Position numbers and translations under genes: made by a program. From NCBI GenBank assembly GCA_038320345.1, contig JBBQED010000003.1, forward strand, positions 248,001 to 312,000: DNA of 64,000 bases, given 5' to 3'. The notes beneath the pieces were generated by a model that saw only the letters and a program-made list of their open reading frames with translations, did not search any database and was not told the origin of the DNA. Source of the stretch: JBBQED01 sp038320345. GTDB taxonomy: Bacteria; Bacteroidota; Bacteroidia; AKYH767-A; OLB10. Each line of letters opens with the position of its first letter. The first letter of the stretch is position 1. Positions 26,989 to 36,506 of the stretch are shown piece by piece.

Positions 26989-27975
26989 ATGATCTCCAAT
27001 TCTTTTAAAACTAAATTAAAGAACATCCGACGACGTGCGGATGCTCCTGAATTCGGATTTGGGAATACTACCGCTGCTGCAGGGCAACGGATCCTGAACA
27101 GAGATGGCACCGCAAACATCCACCGATTAGGTGAGCCTCGTTACAATGCAGTAAATATCTATCATAGTCTTGTGACCATGTCATGGAGGAGATTTAACCT
27201 CATGGTATTTAGCATTTATCTGGGAATGAATATGATTTTTGCCTGCATGTATTATTTTATTGGCGGTGCGGAAATCGGAGGCATGGTATATCATACAGAA
27301 TTTGAAAGATTCATGGAATACTTTTTCTTCAGTGCCCAATCATTAACTACTGTTGGATATGGAAGATTGAATCCTGTGGGAATGATTGGAAGTACGATTG
27401 CAACATTTGAATCGATGCTTGGATTGTTAGGCTTTGCATTAGCTACAGGATTACTTTATGGAAGATTTTCTAGACCGACTGCAAAACTTTTATACAGTGA
27501 GAATATAATTATTGCACCTTATAATCATCCAGTAAATAGCTTAACTGCTCCCACAGCTCTGATGTTCCGCATTGCAAATGCTAGAAAAAATCAACTGATT
27601 GAAGCGGAAGCACAAGTTTTATTTACGTATAACGAAGATGCGAACGGAAAAATAGTCAGGAGATTTCAAGTACTCAAACTCGAAATCGAAAAAATAAGTT
27701 ATTTGGCAATGACATGGACAATTGTACATCCCATCAATGAAGATAGCCCTCTCTTTGGACTAAGTCCGGAAGATTTGCAAAATGTAGATGCAGAATTTAT
27801 GATCAACATTAAAGCTATTGATGACACCTATGTACAAACCATTTATGCACGCTCATCTTACAAATGGAATGATGTTTTAGCCAATGTAAAATTCCATCCA
27901 GTTATTTTGGCAAGTGACGATGGTCGAGCTACAATTGACTTGCGCAAATTATCAACTTATGATCCGATTAACTAA
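26989..27975 (+). CDS. Inward-rectifier (Kir-type) potassium channel
   Basis: 328-residue KirBac-like channel. Layout: cytoplasmic N-terminus with slide helix, outer helix (FNLMVFSIYLGMNMIFACMYYF, 69-90), pore helix and selectivity filter TVGYG (121-125, continuing RLNP), inner helix (about 133-155), then the C-terminal cytoplasmic immunoglobulin-like domain (about 165-320). The filter is canonical for K+. The stop codon shares its A with the start of the TPR gene (TAATG), implying coupled translation. The role of bacterial Kir channels in the cell is still poorly known. Confidence 0.92.
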   Translation: MISNSFKTKLKNIRRRADAPEFGFGNTTAAAGQRILNRDGTANIHRLGEPRYNAVNIYHSLVTMSWRRFNLMVFSIYLGMNMIFACMYYFIGGAEIGGMVYHTEFERFMEYFFFSAQSLTTVGYGRLNPVGMIGSTIATFESMLGLLGFALATGLLYGRFSRPTAKLLYSENIIIAPYNHPVNSLTAPTALMFRIANARKNQLIEAEAQVLFTYNEDANGKIVRRFQVLKLEIEKISYLAMTWTIVHPINEDSPLFGLSPEDLQNVDAEFMINIKAIDDTYVQTIYARSSYKWNDVLANVKFHPVILASDDGRATIDLRKLSTYDPIN

Positions 27976-28757
27976 TGTATAGATTTAAATTTCTGCTCTT
28001 AGCAATACTGTTCATTTCAAAATCTGTCTTTTCTCAAACCGCAGACCAGAAAAATCAACAACTTTATAATTATGCGGTCAAGCTTCAGCAGGATGGAAAA
28101 TTTGATGATGCCTTAACTGTTTTCAAAAACCTTTTAAAAAGCGATTCCTCTAATGTAGCTTATCTGCATCATGCGGCATTTCTGTATGCAAAATCTGGAT
28201 TCAATCAACCCACAGAAAAAATAAAAACTAGTTTTTTCAATATTGCAGAATATCTTTCCCTCAAAGCCATAGCGATCAACCCGAAAAGTGCAGATGCGCA
28301 TTATACGTATGCACTCACAGTTGCAGGAAAAAATGAATTCGCTAGTAACCGCTCCAAAATTGAAAATGCAAGGCTTATCAAAACGGAAGCTGAAACTGCA
28401 ATCCGTCTTAATCCAAAATTAGCGGGTCCTTATCATGTGTTAGGAAGATGGCATCAAGCATTAGCTGGTTTCAATTCCTTTGAAAGAGGAATGATCAAGG
28501 CTATTTTCGGAGGCCTTCCCGGAGGCTCCTATGATGATGCTATCAAAAATTTCGAAATGGCTATTCTTCTTGAACCTCTCAACGGGTTACATTACTATCA
28601 ACTTGCGATCTCCTATCATTTGCGCGATCATGAAGGAGATAATAATCAAGCGATCAACTGGCTAAAAAAAGGGATACTGATTCAAATCCGTAATGATGGA
28701 GAAATCAAATCCCAAAAAGATATGGAAGACCTACTTAAAAAACTTAGTAGTAAATAA
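27975..28757 (+). CDS. Exported TPR-repeat protein
   Basis: 260-residue protein with a signal peptide (MYRFKFLLLAILFISKSVFSQ) and tetratricopeptide-like helices: YNYAVKLQQDGKFDDALTVF (near 30-50), ADAHYTYALTVAG, AGPYHVLGRWHQALAGF and LNGLHYYQLAISYHL. Such proteins are scaffolds for protein interaction, probably periplasmic here. It is translationally coupled to the Kir-type channel, so a role with the channel is possible but only inferred from position. Confidence 0.85.
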   Translation: MYRFKFLLLAILFISKSVFSQTADQKNQQLYNYAVKLQQDGKFDDALTVFKNLLKSDSSNVAYLHHAAFLYAKSGFNQPTEKIKTSFFNIAEYLSLKAIAINPKSADAHYTYALTVAGKNEFASNRSKIENARLIKTEAETAIRLNPKLAGPYHVLGRWHQALAGFNSFERGMIKAIFGGLPGGSYDDAIKNFEMAILLEPLNGLHYYQLAISYHLRDHEGDNNQAINWLKKGILIQIRNDGEIKSQKDMEDLLKKLSSK

Positions 28758-28774
28758 TTTCGAGTTCTTTTTCT

Positions 28775-28832
28775 GGAATTAAATATCTACTTAATTCCAT
28801 ACTATAAAAAAGTATCTTTTATCGCGATAAAA
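28775..28832. other. Cluster of hairpins between convergent genes
   Basis: Three inverted repeats in the gap between the TPR gene and the flippase gene: GGAATTAA/TTAATTCC (28775-28782 with 28791-28798), ATACT/AGTAT (28799-28815) and the palindrome TTTTATCGCGATAAAA (28817-28832). They could end transcription in both directions, although GC content of the stems is low. Confidence 0.45.
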
Positions 28833-28866
28833 ATTTTGCTAAAGTCGCTTTCCTTACTTAAAAGGA

Positions 28867-30339
28867 TTACTGTTTACTTTTCTTCCACGGAAGTAAGTGA
28901 TGAAAATCGGGAATAATATTCAAGAGGTAAACCGCCCCCAAGTAGCTCACGGAAATAACGAAAGAGTGATAAGCAATATTCACCACTTTATTATCCAAAT
29001 CAGGTAAGATCATACCAATAAAATAGAGCACGATAATCAAAGCAGCTACTTTCAGATTTTTCGCATCAAAAGGTTGAAGTTTAAAGTGCTTCAGTACATA
29101 ACCAAAAAGCAAACTATTATAGAAAAGGGAAGCCAGACAAGTGGCTAGCGCAGCTCCATTCATTCCATATCTTGGGATAAAAACGGTTTGCATAAACACT
29201 ACTACTATCGCTAAGGAAATTAGAAATACAGCTCCGGTTTTATATTTATCAGAATTAAAAAGTATTGGAGCATTTAATCCTGTAGCCATATTAAAAATAG
29301 TTCCTACGGATAATATTAATACAATACTTTCTCCAGCTTGGTATCCATCTGGCAGGAAAGAAAATAAATCGTGGATGTTGATATTTACATTCAGGAATAA
29401 AAATCCACCCAGCAAAAACATATAGAGCGATGATTTCTCATAAATCTCTCTAATCTCTTTCATGTTATTCTCTGCCCATGCAAACGCGATTTTTGAAGCG
29501 GCGATCTTTTCAAAAGCATTCAGCGGTGCTTCAATGATAGTTGGGATAAAGGCAGCTACAGTATAAATACCGACAAACCCCAAAGGCATATACTTTCCGA
29601 TCATTACCGAATCAAAATATTTAAGTCCGATAGATGCGACACTTGCAAACCAAAGTAAAAAACCGAAACTGATAAGTTTCATAAATTTCATTTCCCGGAA
29701 AAAAGGCCAGTCGATTTTGAAACCAGGTCGATCGAAGATGAAAATATAGCCTACCAATAAAATCAATTGAATGCCATAAATTCCTGTAAATGCCTGAATG
29801 AACTGATCCAGATTTAAGAACTTCAAGTAATACAAGGAGACCACGGCAATCGTGAGGAGGCGCACTCCAATATCATTGAGATAGGTAGGAATAGTTGACT
29901 TGAAATTGGAAAAGCAATATATATTGAGGATCGCAATAAACGACACGAAAAAAATCATTGGAAAAACGTAATTAAAGAACTCCGTAAATAATGGAGATTC
30001 TTTAATATATTGAGAAACAATAAGATCTTTGAATAACCAAATCACTAATACCGTTAAAACGAAGCCAAAAAGAGGGAAAAGCATCATAAAGCCGAAATAA
30101 CCATGATGCCTTTTATCAAGGTCTTTGAATTGAGGAAAGAACCTGACCGTTGCATTTCCGATCCCAAGAGGGACAAACATCGCAATCAGCAGTGAAAAAG
30201 AGTATAGAATTCGGGTTAATCCCAACTCTTCTTTAGTCAGGAAATGGGGCTGAATAACGATTAGGTTCAAAAACCCGATCACAAACCCGATATAGGTGGC
30301 AATCGTATTTTTTATACCCTGACGCTTGATTACTCCCAT
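28867..30339 (-). CDS. Wzx-type oligosaccharide flippase
   Basis: 490-residue polytopic membrane protein of the MATE/MOP polysaccharide family, with about 14 predicted membrane spans. It starts KRQGIKNTIATYIGFVIGFL, the usual first-helix pattern, and contains long hydrophobic blocks through to the end, with a basic C-terminus (PWKKSKQ). It would move lipid-linked repeat units across the inner membrane. It is divergently placed from the kelch protein gene. A cognate Wzy polymerase was not recognised in this window. Confidence 0.9.
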   Translation of the reverse strand: MGVIKRQGIKNTIATYIGFVIGFLNLIVIQPHFLTKEELGLTRILYSFSLLIAMFVPLGIGNATVRFFPQFKDLDKRHHGYFGFMMLFPLFGFVLTVLVIWLFKDLIVSQYIKESPLFTEFFNYVFPMIFFVSFIAILNIYCFSNFKSTIPTYLNDIGVRLLTIAVVSLYYLKFLNLDQFIQAFTGIYGIQLILLVGYIFIFDRPGFKIDWPFFREMKFMKLISFGFLLWFASVASIGLKYFDSVMIGKYMPLGFVGIYTVAAFIPTIIEAPLNAFEKIAASKIAFAWAENNMKEIREIYEKSSLYMFLLGGFLFLNVNINIHDLFSFLPDGYQAGESIVLILSVGTIFNMATGLNAPILFNSDKYKTGAVFLISLAIVVVFMQTVFIPRYGMNGAALATCLASLFYNSLLFGYVLKHFKLQPFDAKNLKVAALIIVLYFIGMILPDLDNKVVNIAYHSFVISVSYLGAVYLLNIIPDFHHLLPWKKSKQ

Positions 30340-30399
30340 AATTTGGTGATTAAAATTAATAGTTTTAAATTAGCTTCAAATATCTTAAAACCAAAACCG

Positions 30400-31611
30400 A
30401 TGAAACCAATTCGACACCTATTTTATTGTTTTTTACTAACGGCATTAGGGACAACTTTTGCTTTTGCAACTACTACTTATGTCTGGACTCAAAGAGCAGA
30501 TGTTGGTACTGGTAACCGATATGCAGCTATGGGATTTACTGCTAACGGTAAAGGGTATATTTGTGGAGGCTATAATTCTAATGGCTTAGATGATCTTTGG
30601 GAATACGACAAAGTTAATGATACATGGACGCAAAAGGCAATTTTTCCGGGAGGTGGTACTTGGGCTGGATCTAGCTTTTCGATTAATAACAAAGGATATA
30701 TTGTTTTAGGAACTGGTGGATTTTCATATTCAAATAATCTTTATGAATATGATCCAATCGTTAATACTTGGACTACTAAAGCGCCATTCCCAGGTTTAGG
30801 TCGACAAGATGGACATTGTTTTTCAATTGGTGACGACGGATATATTGTTGGGGGATGGAGATCAAGCAACTACTTATCAGATGTTTACAAATGGAATTCA
30901 CTGAATAATACATGGACTTTAGTGGCTCCATTCCCAGGCGGAGGAAGAGATGGATTAAGAGGATTCGAAATCGACGGAATTGCTTATGTAGGTGCAGGTC
31001 AGGCAAGTGGATCTCAATATAATGACTTCTATGCATATAACCCTCCAACTAATACATGGACTCCAATTGCAAGTTTCCCTGGAATAAATAGAAATTCTGC
31101 AACGGGATTCACTATTGGCTCAAAAGGCTATTACGGATTCGGATATGACAACTCAAATGGCTATTACAGCGACATTTACGAATATGATGCTGCACTAAAT
31201 AACTGGACTCAGATCCCATCATTTAGTACAGCTGCAAGAGCATATGCAGTAAGCTTTAGTCTTGGAACTTCCGGATATATTGGAACTGGGCAAGTTCTTG
31301 GTGCAAATAAAGTAAAAACCTTCTGGGAGTTAAACGTAATTGAATCAGTTGGTCTTGATGAAAATCAAATTTCTAATATTCAGACCAACTATAATAGAGA
31401 AAATCAAACCATTACGATTAAATCTGAAGTTACTATAGATAATGCAACGGTAACCTTATTTGGAATCTCTGGTCAGAAATTAAAAGAAGTAAATTTGACG
31501 ATAGACAATAATTCGTCAATAGAATTTCCAAATGCAACTGCTTCGATGATACTATTTTCAATAAGTCAAAACAACAAACCCATTAGCACAGGAAAGCTAA
31601 TGATTAAATAA
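30400..31611 (+). CDS. Secreted kelch-repeat protein
   Basis: 403 residues from the ATG at 30400 (MKPIRHLFYCFLL...FAFATTT), which begins a proper signal peptide; the longer frame upstream starts with TTG. Six kelch repeats follow (for example GFTANGKGYICGGY then YDKVNDTWTQ), spaced about 48 residues apart, predicted to close a six-bladed beta-propeller. The tail from about residue 330 (TITIKSEVTIDNATVTLFG ... ISTGKLMIK) resembles a type A T9SS sorting domain but lacks the usual PNP start. A strong terminator follows. Ligand unknown. Confidence 0.85.
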   Translation: MKPIRHLFYCFLLTALGTTFAFATTTYVWTQRADVGTGNRYAAMGFTANGKGYICGGYNSNGLDDLWEYDKVNDTWTQKAIFPGGGTWAGSSFSINNKGYIVLGTGGFSYSNNLYEYDPIVNTWTTKAPFPGLGRQDGHCFSIGDDGYIVGGWRSSNYLSDVYKWNSLNNTWTLVAPFPGGGRDGLRGFEIDGIAYVGAGQASGSQYNDFYAYNPPTNTWTPIASFPGINRNSATGFTIGSKGYYGFGYDNSNGYYSDIYEYDAALNNWTQIPSFSTAARAYAVSFSLGTSGYIGTGQVLGANKVKTFWELNVIESVGLDENQISNIQTNYNRENQTITIKSEVTIDNATVTLFGISGQKLKEVNLTIDNNSSIEFPNATASMILFSISQNNKPISTGKLMIK

Positions 31612-31628
31612 TTTAATTTTAGATCATT

Positions 31629-31657
31629 AAAAAAGCCCGTTTTCAACGGGCTTTTTT
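31629..31657 (+). terminator. Rho-independent terminator after the kelch gene
   Basis: AAAAAAGCCCGTT, a TTC loop and AACGGGCTTTTTT form a strong symmetric hairpin with a T run on the plus strand (and an A run on the other side, so it could also work in reverse). It ends 15 bp before the deacetylase gene. Confidence 0.9.
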
Positions 31658-31672
31658 AATTTTATACCAGTT

Positions 31673-32677
31673 ATGTTAAAAAAAATTGCCAGAAAATTTG
31701 TATTCCCTCTAGCTTTAAAATCAGGGGTAACTAAAATTTTAAATAAATTTTCAAATCATCAATACATGATACTTAACTATCATGGTGTTGTTGAAAAAGA
31801 AGATCCGCAAATTTCTGCAAACCACATGAGTGTAAAACAATTTGGTGATCACATAAAATACTTATCAGACAATTATCGTATTGTCCCTTTAGAAAAGATA
31901 GTGGAAGAAATCAAATTAGGATTTAATCCTCCGAAAAAAACTATTGCAATTACATTTGATGATGGTTATGAAAACAATTATCAATTTGCTTTCCCAATAC
32001 TAAAAAAATACAATGTCCCAGCTACAATATTTATAACTACGTGCTATACCGACACTCAAAATATTCTTTGGTATGATGAATTAGATTTTATCAAAAATTA
32101 TATTAATGTAGCAGAAATTAATCTAAATGAAATAGACTTACGCCAAACTTTGAAGATAAAAACTTTATCATCTATATCAGCCTTAAAAAATCTCTTCAAA
32201 GAATTAATTCCAGAAGAAAAAATGAAATTTTTGAAATGGTTAAAAACAAAATTTGAAATTGTCTCTGATAAAGAAAATATAAATCCCCAATTTTGGAAAC
32301 AACTTAGTAGCAAACAAATAATTGAAATGAGAGATTCTGGTTTGATTGATTTCGGATCACATACAGTTAATCATCCTAATCTTAATCTTATTCCAACGTT
32401 AAATATTCAAAAAGAGCTAGTAGAATCCAAGCGTAAATTAGAAGCAATTACACAATTGTCGATTACAAGCATAGCCTATCCAGATGGTGCTTATGACGAC
32501 GAAGTAAAATTACTTTCAAAAGAAGCTGGGTACACTGCTTTATTTGCAGTGGATTACAAATGCCTAACTGATAATGTTACAAACGGAATATTTAAAAGGT
32601 TCAGTATTAGTAACACTACTACATTTGAATCAGTAATGCTACAAATAAGTTTAGCATTTAATAAAAGTGGTCATTAA
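31673..32677 (+). CDS. Polysaccharide deacetylase (NodB domain)
   Basis: 334-residue carbohydrate esterase family 4 protein that removes N-acetyl groups from polysaccharides. Motif 1 is AITFDDGYENNY near residue 100 (metal and catalytic Asp) and motif 2 is GSHTVNHPNL near 225 (two metal-binding His). No clear signal peptide: it starts with a basic segment (MLKKIARKFVFPLALKSG), so a cytoplasmic or membrane-bound location is possible. Base composition looks more AT-rich than the housekeeping genes. It is convergent with the GNAT of the second AsnB set, overlapping 4 bp. Confidence 0.88.
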   Translation: MLKKIARKFVFPLALKSGVTKILNKFSNHQYMILNYHGVVEKEDPQISANHMSVKQFGDHIKYLSDNYRIVPLEKIVEEIKLGFNPPKKTIAITFDDGYENNYQFAFPILKKYNVPATIFITTCYTDTQNILWYDELDFIKNYINVAEINLNEIDLRQTLKIKTLSSISALKNLFKELIPEEKMKFLKWLKTKFEIVSDKENINPQFWKQLSSKQIIEMRDSGLIDFGSHTVNHPNLNLIPTLNIQKELVESKRKLEAITQLSITSIAYPDGAYDDEVKLLSKEAGYTALFAVDYKCLTDNVTNGIFKRFSISNTTTFESVMLQISLAFNKSGH

Positions 32678-33630
32678 AAAGTATCCACATCGGCGAAAAC
32701 AAACCCTAATTTTTCAAGGTTAGCATCTGATCCAAAATTGCAATATCCATATGGAAAAGCTTCTTTAGGTTCCATTATAGATCTCATTTTCTTATCGAGA
32801 AAGGTTTCTTGAGTAGTCTGAAATATCATTACATCAGCCCCAGTTAAAAAACAAAATTTCTTTAAAGAGTTAATGACTTCCCCCACATCTAGATTAGATG
32901 TTCGATCTATATCGCCAATATACATAAAACCATCAGGTTTAAGCCATACATGAACATTACCTAAAAGTACTAATCTAGCACCCCCGAAATTTTTATACTT
33001 AACAAAAACTTCCGATCGCCGTACACCACCTACTCCTGTTTCAATTACAGAGCTCTTGAAAAAGTTCACTTTAGGTTTATAAAATGCAGCAATAAGTGAG
33101 AAATAATATTGGTAAAAAAAATTAAAAAAAGAAACTTTTTTAGCTAACTTTAATAACGGTAAAGTTGGAATTTTAAATCGATACTCCACCATATTGCCAG
33201 GACAAATCCAATTGAGTTTTTTGACAAAACCCGGATAAGAGTTATAGTTTGGAAATCCAAATACAAATGAAACTCCTTGTTCTTTACACAGGGCATAAGT
33301 AGCCTTGGCTAAACTTGTAAATAATCCTTTTCCAGTATGCTCTTTATGAGTCATAGTATCACCGGATTGGACAGCCTTATACACTTTCCCTTCTAATTCA
33401 ACTTCACAAGCATATACGCCATAAAATGCTGCTGGAACTCCACCTGCTGAATACGCAATATATCCGAGATAAGGTTCTCCGAATGATTTGGTATCGTTTT
33501 TTTTAATGTAGTAATCTTTAGTAGGCTCAATTCCAAAAGCACTAATTGAAATTGCAATCAAATCAGGAATCAAATTCTCCGTCAATCGTACGAATCTATA
33601 CTCATTGGGCTCAAATCCGGTTACATCCAT
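32674..33630 (-). CDS. Large GNAT-family acyltransferase of the polysaccharide block
   Basis: 318 residues, about twice the size of a simple GNAT. The N-terminal half carries the acyl-CoA loop (TGKGLFTSLAKATYALCKEQ) followed by GFPNYNSYPGFVKKLNW; the second half (from about 160) looks like a divergent partner domain ending in GYCNFGSDANLEKLGF. Its start overlaps the end of the AsnB gene by 10 bp, so they are translated together. A likely task is N- or O-acylation of an amino sugar, inferred from context. Similar in layout to the GNAT at 45024-46094. Confidence 0.78.
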   Translation of the reverse strand: MDVTGFEPNEYRFVRLTENLIPDLIAISISAFGIEPTKDYYIKKNDTKSFGEPYLGYIAYSAGGVPAAFYGVYACEVELEGKVYKAVQSGDTMTHKEHTGKGLFTSLAKATYALCKEQGVSFVFGFPNYNSYPGFVKKLNWICPGNMVEYRFKIPTLPLLKLAKKVSFFNFFYQYYFSLIAAFYKPKVNFFKSSVIETGVGGVRRSEVFVKYKNFGGARLVLLGNVHVWLKPDGFMYIGDIDRTSNLDVGEVINSLKKFCFLTGADVMIFQTTQETFLDKKMRSIMEPKEAFPYGYCNFGSDANLEKLGFVFADVDTF

Positions 33631-35507
33631 CTTTCATACCACATTTGAAAGGTAAATATATTCCATAATTTTTGAAAATTTATGGGCTCTCCACGATGGT
33701 ACGCATTAAGACTAGAAGTTACAATTTCCGAATTAAAGCACCCCGACCTTTTTATTTTTCGAATTGAAAGTTGATCATCAAAGATTTCTTTCAATTCGCT
33801 TCTACACCATTTCTCTAATGGAATACCAAAACCCATTTTAGGTCGTTCCATCATTTCAGATGGAATATATTTGTGGACAATTTCCTTAAGAATCTTCTTT
33901 TGACCATTAGCATCAATTAGAAATTGCTTTGGAAAACTCGCTACTAATTCTAAAATACGATGATCCAAAAAAGGCTCTCTTCCTTCAAGGCTTACAGACA
34001 TTGTTGCCCGATCAACTTTTGCTAGGATATCATCAACTAAATAGGTTTTAACTTCTGTTGAAAGTATTGATTTCAACGCATCATTTTTCAATTCATCCTT
34101 TAATTTTCTTGAAAATCCCGATTTACTTTCTACAGTAAAATTTGGAAATAATGCTGTACACTCCGCATCCGATAATGTCTGATTAATTATTGAAAAAATA
34201 GTAGAAGGAACAAATTCAGAATTTACAACTTGATTTAACTTATCAAATTTATTCGATTTTGATAGCCCTCTTATCCCAGATCGCTTTGTAAATTGATTGA
34301 CAAAACCAAGTAAACTTTTATACTGAGTCATTCTAGAAATCGACTGTAAACTCTTCCGATGTCTTGGATATCCTGCAAAAAGTTCATCCCCTCCATCTGC
34401 TGACAATGCAACTGTGACGTACTTTTTAGCTATTGCACTTACTAATGTAGTTGGAATTGCTGATTGATCACCAAATGGCTCGTCATATATATCAGCTAAA
34501 TTCGGTACGATGTCAATAGCATCCTTAAAGCTACAAAAAAACTCTAAATGGTCAGTACCTAAATATTCAGCAACTCTTTTCGCAAAGGGTGCTTCGTTAT
34601 ATCCTTCCTCATCAAATCCAATTGTAAAGGTTTTTAACTTAGCGGTATTGTTTTTTTGCAATAAAGCAGCAACGCAAGAACTATCATAACCACCGCTTAA
34701 AAATATACCTACCGGTACATCTGAAACCATTCTATAATTAAAAGCTGAGATCAGAATTTTTTCCAATTCATCAATAGCTGTTTTGAAATCAAAATGATAA
34801 TGATTATTAGTATAATATTTATCTGAGTCCCAATAACAATGTTCAATTGTTTTACTTGAATTAATATCGTATTCGTAACAATACCCTGGTTGAACTTTAA
34901 CACAATACTTAAAAATTGAGTTTTTACCAGTAATATAATCGTACTTCAATAAAGACGATATAGCTTCGTTTGAAAGCGTTTTATCAAATGATGGCATCAT
35001 GTGAAAAGCTTTTAATTCAGAAGCAAACATCATCAAACCATTTTTCTCATATAAATACAAAGGTTTTACTCCGAATCGATCTCTGAAAAAATAAACTTTA
35101 TGATTATTCGGATCATAAACTATGATCGCAAACATGCCAATAAACCTTTCAACACAATTCTTTCCCCATTTTGTAAATGCTTTCAAAATTACTTCTGTAT
35201 CAGAATTACTCTTAAAAGTAAAACCGTCTTTCTCCAACTCAACTTTGATTTCACGATAATTATAGATTTCTCCATTAAAAATCAAGACCCTCCCTGACTC
35301 AACATCTATCATTGGTTGATGACCCGCGGCAGATAGGTCTATTATAGAAAGGCGCCTAAACGCCATACCTATTTGATAATCATAGGCTTCATTAAAATAG
35401 CTTCCAGAATCATTGGGCCCTCGATGTAAAAGAGTTTGAGCCATTCTATCGAGAATCTCCCGATTGGCTTCTTTTTTAAATGATATAAATCCTGTTAATC
35501 CACACAC
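33621..35507 (-). CDS. asnB: Asparagine synthase-like amidotransferase (copy 2)
   Basis: 628 residues. Cys2 glutaminase nucleophile (MCGLTGFI), RGPNDSGSY and FNGEIYNY in the first half; SGGYDSS PP-loop, then SADGGDELFAGY and SLEGREPFLDHR in the second. The PP-loop has Tyr where SGGVDSS or SGGIDSS is usual, a possible sign of a changed substrate. The stop overlaps the GNAT start by 10 bp. It is divergent from the methyltransferase-glycosyltransferase set with only 24 bp between starts. Amidation of a sugar carboxylate is the likely role given the locus. Confidence 0.92.
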   Translation of the reverse strand: MCGLTGFISFKKEANREILDRMAQTLLHRGPNDSGSYFNEAYDYQIGMAFRRLSIIDLSAAGHQPMIDVESGRVLIFNGEIYNYREIKVELEKDGFTFKSNSDTEVILKAFTKWGKNCVERFIGMFAIIVYDPNNHKVYFFRDRFGVKPLYLYEKNGLMMFASELKAFHMMPSFDKTLSNEAISSLLKYDYITGKNSIFKYCVKVQPGYCYEYDINSSKTIEHCYWDSDKYYTNNHYHFDFKTAIDELEKILISAFNYRMVSDVPVGIFLSGGYDSSCVAALLQKNNTAKLKTFTIGFDEEGYNEAPFAKRVAEYLGTDHLEFFCSFKDAIDIVPNLADIYDEPFGDQSAIPTTLVSAIAKKYVTVALSADGGDELFAGYPRHRKSLQSISRMTQYKSLLGFVNQFTKRSGIRGLSKSNKFDKLNQVVNSEFVPSTIFSIINQTLSDAECTALFPNFTVESKSGFSRKLKDELKNDALKSILSTEVKTYLVDDILAKVDRATMSVSLEGREPFLDHRILELVASFPKQFLIDANGQKKILKEIVHKYIPSEMMERPKMGFGIPLEKWCRSELKEIFDDQLSIRKIKRSGCFNSEIVTSSLNAYHRGEPINFQKLWNIFTFQMWYERWM

Positions 35508-35531
35508 GATCCTCCAAAACTAGTAAAATAG

Positions 35532-36506
35532 ATGTTGCGCAAAATACTAATTTTAGCCCCAATGATTCCTTATATCTCACCCATAACTGGTAACCCGCTA
35601 ATAACTGAAGGTAATTTACTCATAAATGATCAAGGCGAATCGTACCCAATAATAAAAGAAATCCCAAGATTTGTAACTGAAGACAATTATGCTGCTGCAT
35701 TTGGTCACCAATGGAAGACATTTGCAAATATTCAAATTGATTCCAAAAATGGAACTTCTATTACACGTGAACGCGTAGAACGATGTCTTGGCTTCCCAAT
35801 AAGTGATCTAAAAGGAAAAACATTATTAGAAGTAGGATGCGGAGCTGGAAGATTTACTGAATTATTAGTGGAAGGACTAGCACTTGTTCATGCCATCGAT
35901 TTAAGCGTTGCGGTAGAAGTCAATAAAGAAATTGTAGGCGAAAAGTTTAATTATCAGGTGGCACAAGCGAGTGTATATGAAATCCCTTACCCTGCAGCAA
36001 GTTTTGATATCGTTTTTTGCTTAGGCGTAATTCAACACACTCCTAACACCGAAAAAACTATTGAATCCTTATGGAATATGGTGAAACCAGGAGGCATTAT
36101 GGTGATTGATCATTACATCTGGCGAATTGGTTACTACTCTACGCTAACACCATTATACAGAGGGTGGTTAAAAAGATTAAAACCACAGAAGTCGATGCCA
36201 ATCGTAAAAAACTTAGTGAATTTTTTCTTTCCAATTCATTGGAAACTAAAAGATAAAGGGATAATTAACTGGTTGGCTCATCGAATTTCGCCTTTAATTG
36301 TATACATCAAAGAGTTCCCTGAAAAGGATTATAAATTCCATTATGATCTAAGCCAGCTCGATACTTACGACCAACTTACAGATTATTATAAACATCTGCG
36401 GACTCCAAATCAAATCAGAAAAACATTGGAAGATTTAGGGGCTACGAATATCTGGATTAATAAAGGTGGAAATGGAATTGAAGCAAGATGTAGTAAAATA
36501 AAATAA
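35532..36506 (+). CDS. SAM-dependent methyltransferase with Trm112-like N-terminus
   Basis: 324 residues (or 314 if translation begins at the ATG at 35562, MIPYISPITG, which fits the start of a Trm112-like domain better). The N-terminal ~40 residues are Trm112-like (ITGNPLITEGNLLI...YPIIKEIPRFV) but lack the zinc cysteines. The class I methyltransferase motif LEVGCGAGRFTELL is near residue 105, followed by FCLGVIQHTPNTEKTI. It is coupled (TAATG) to a second methyltransferase. Sugar or lipid-linked glycan methylation is inferred from context. Confidence 0.87.
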   Translation: MLRKILILAPMIPYISPITGNPLITEGNLLINDQGESYPIIKEIPRFVTEDNYAAAFGHQWKTFANIQIDSKNGTSITRERVERCLGFPISDLKGKTLLEVGCGAGRFTELLVEGLALVHAIDLSVAVEVNKEIVGEKFNYQVAQASVYEIPYPAASFDIVFCLGVIQHTPNTEKTIESLWNMVKPGGIMVIDHYIWRIGYYSTLTPLYRGWLKRLKPQKSMPIVKNLVNFFFPIHWKLKDKGIINWLAHRISPLIVYIKEFPEKDYKFHYDLSQLDTYDQLTDYYKHLRTPNQIRKTLEDLGATNIWINKGGNGIEARCSKIK

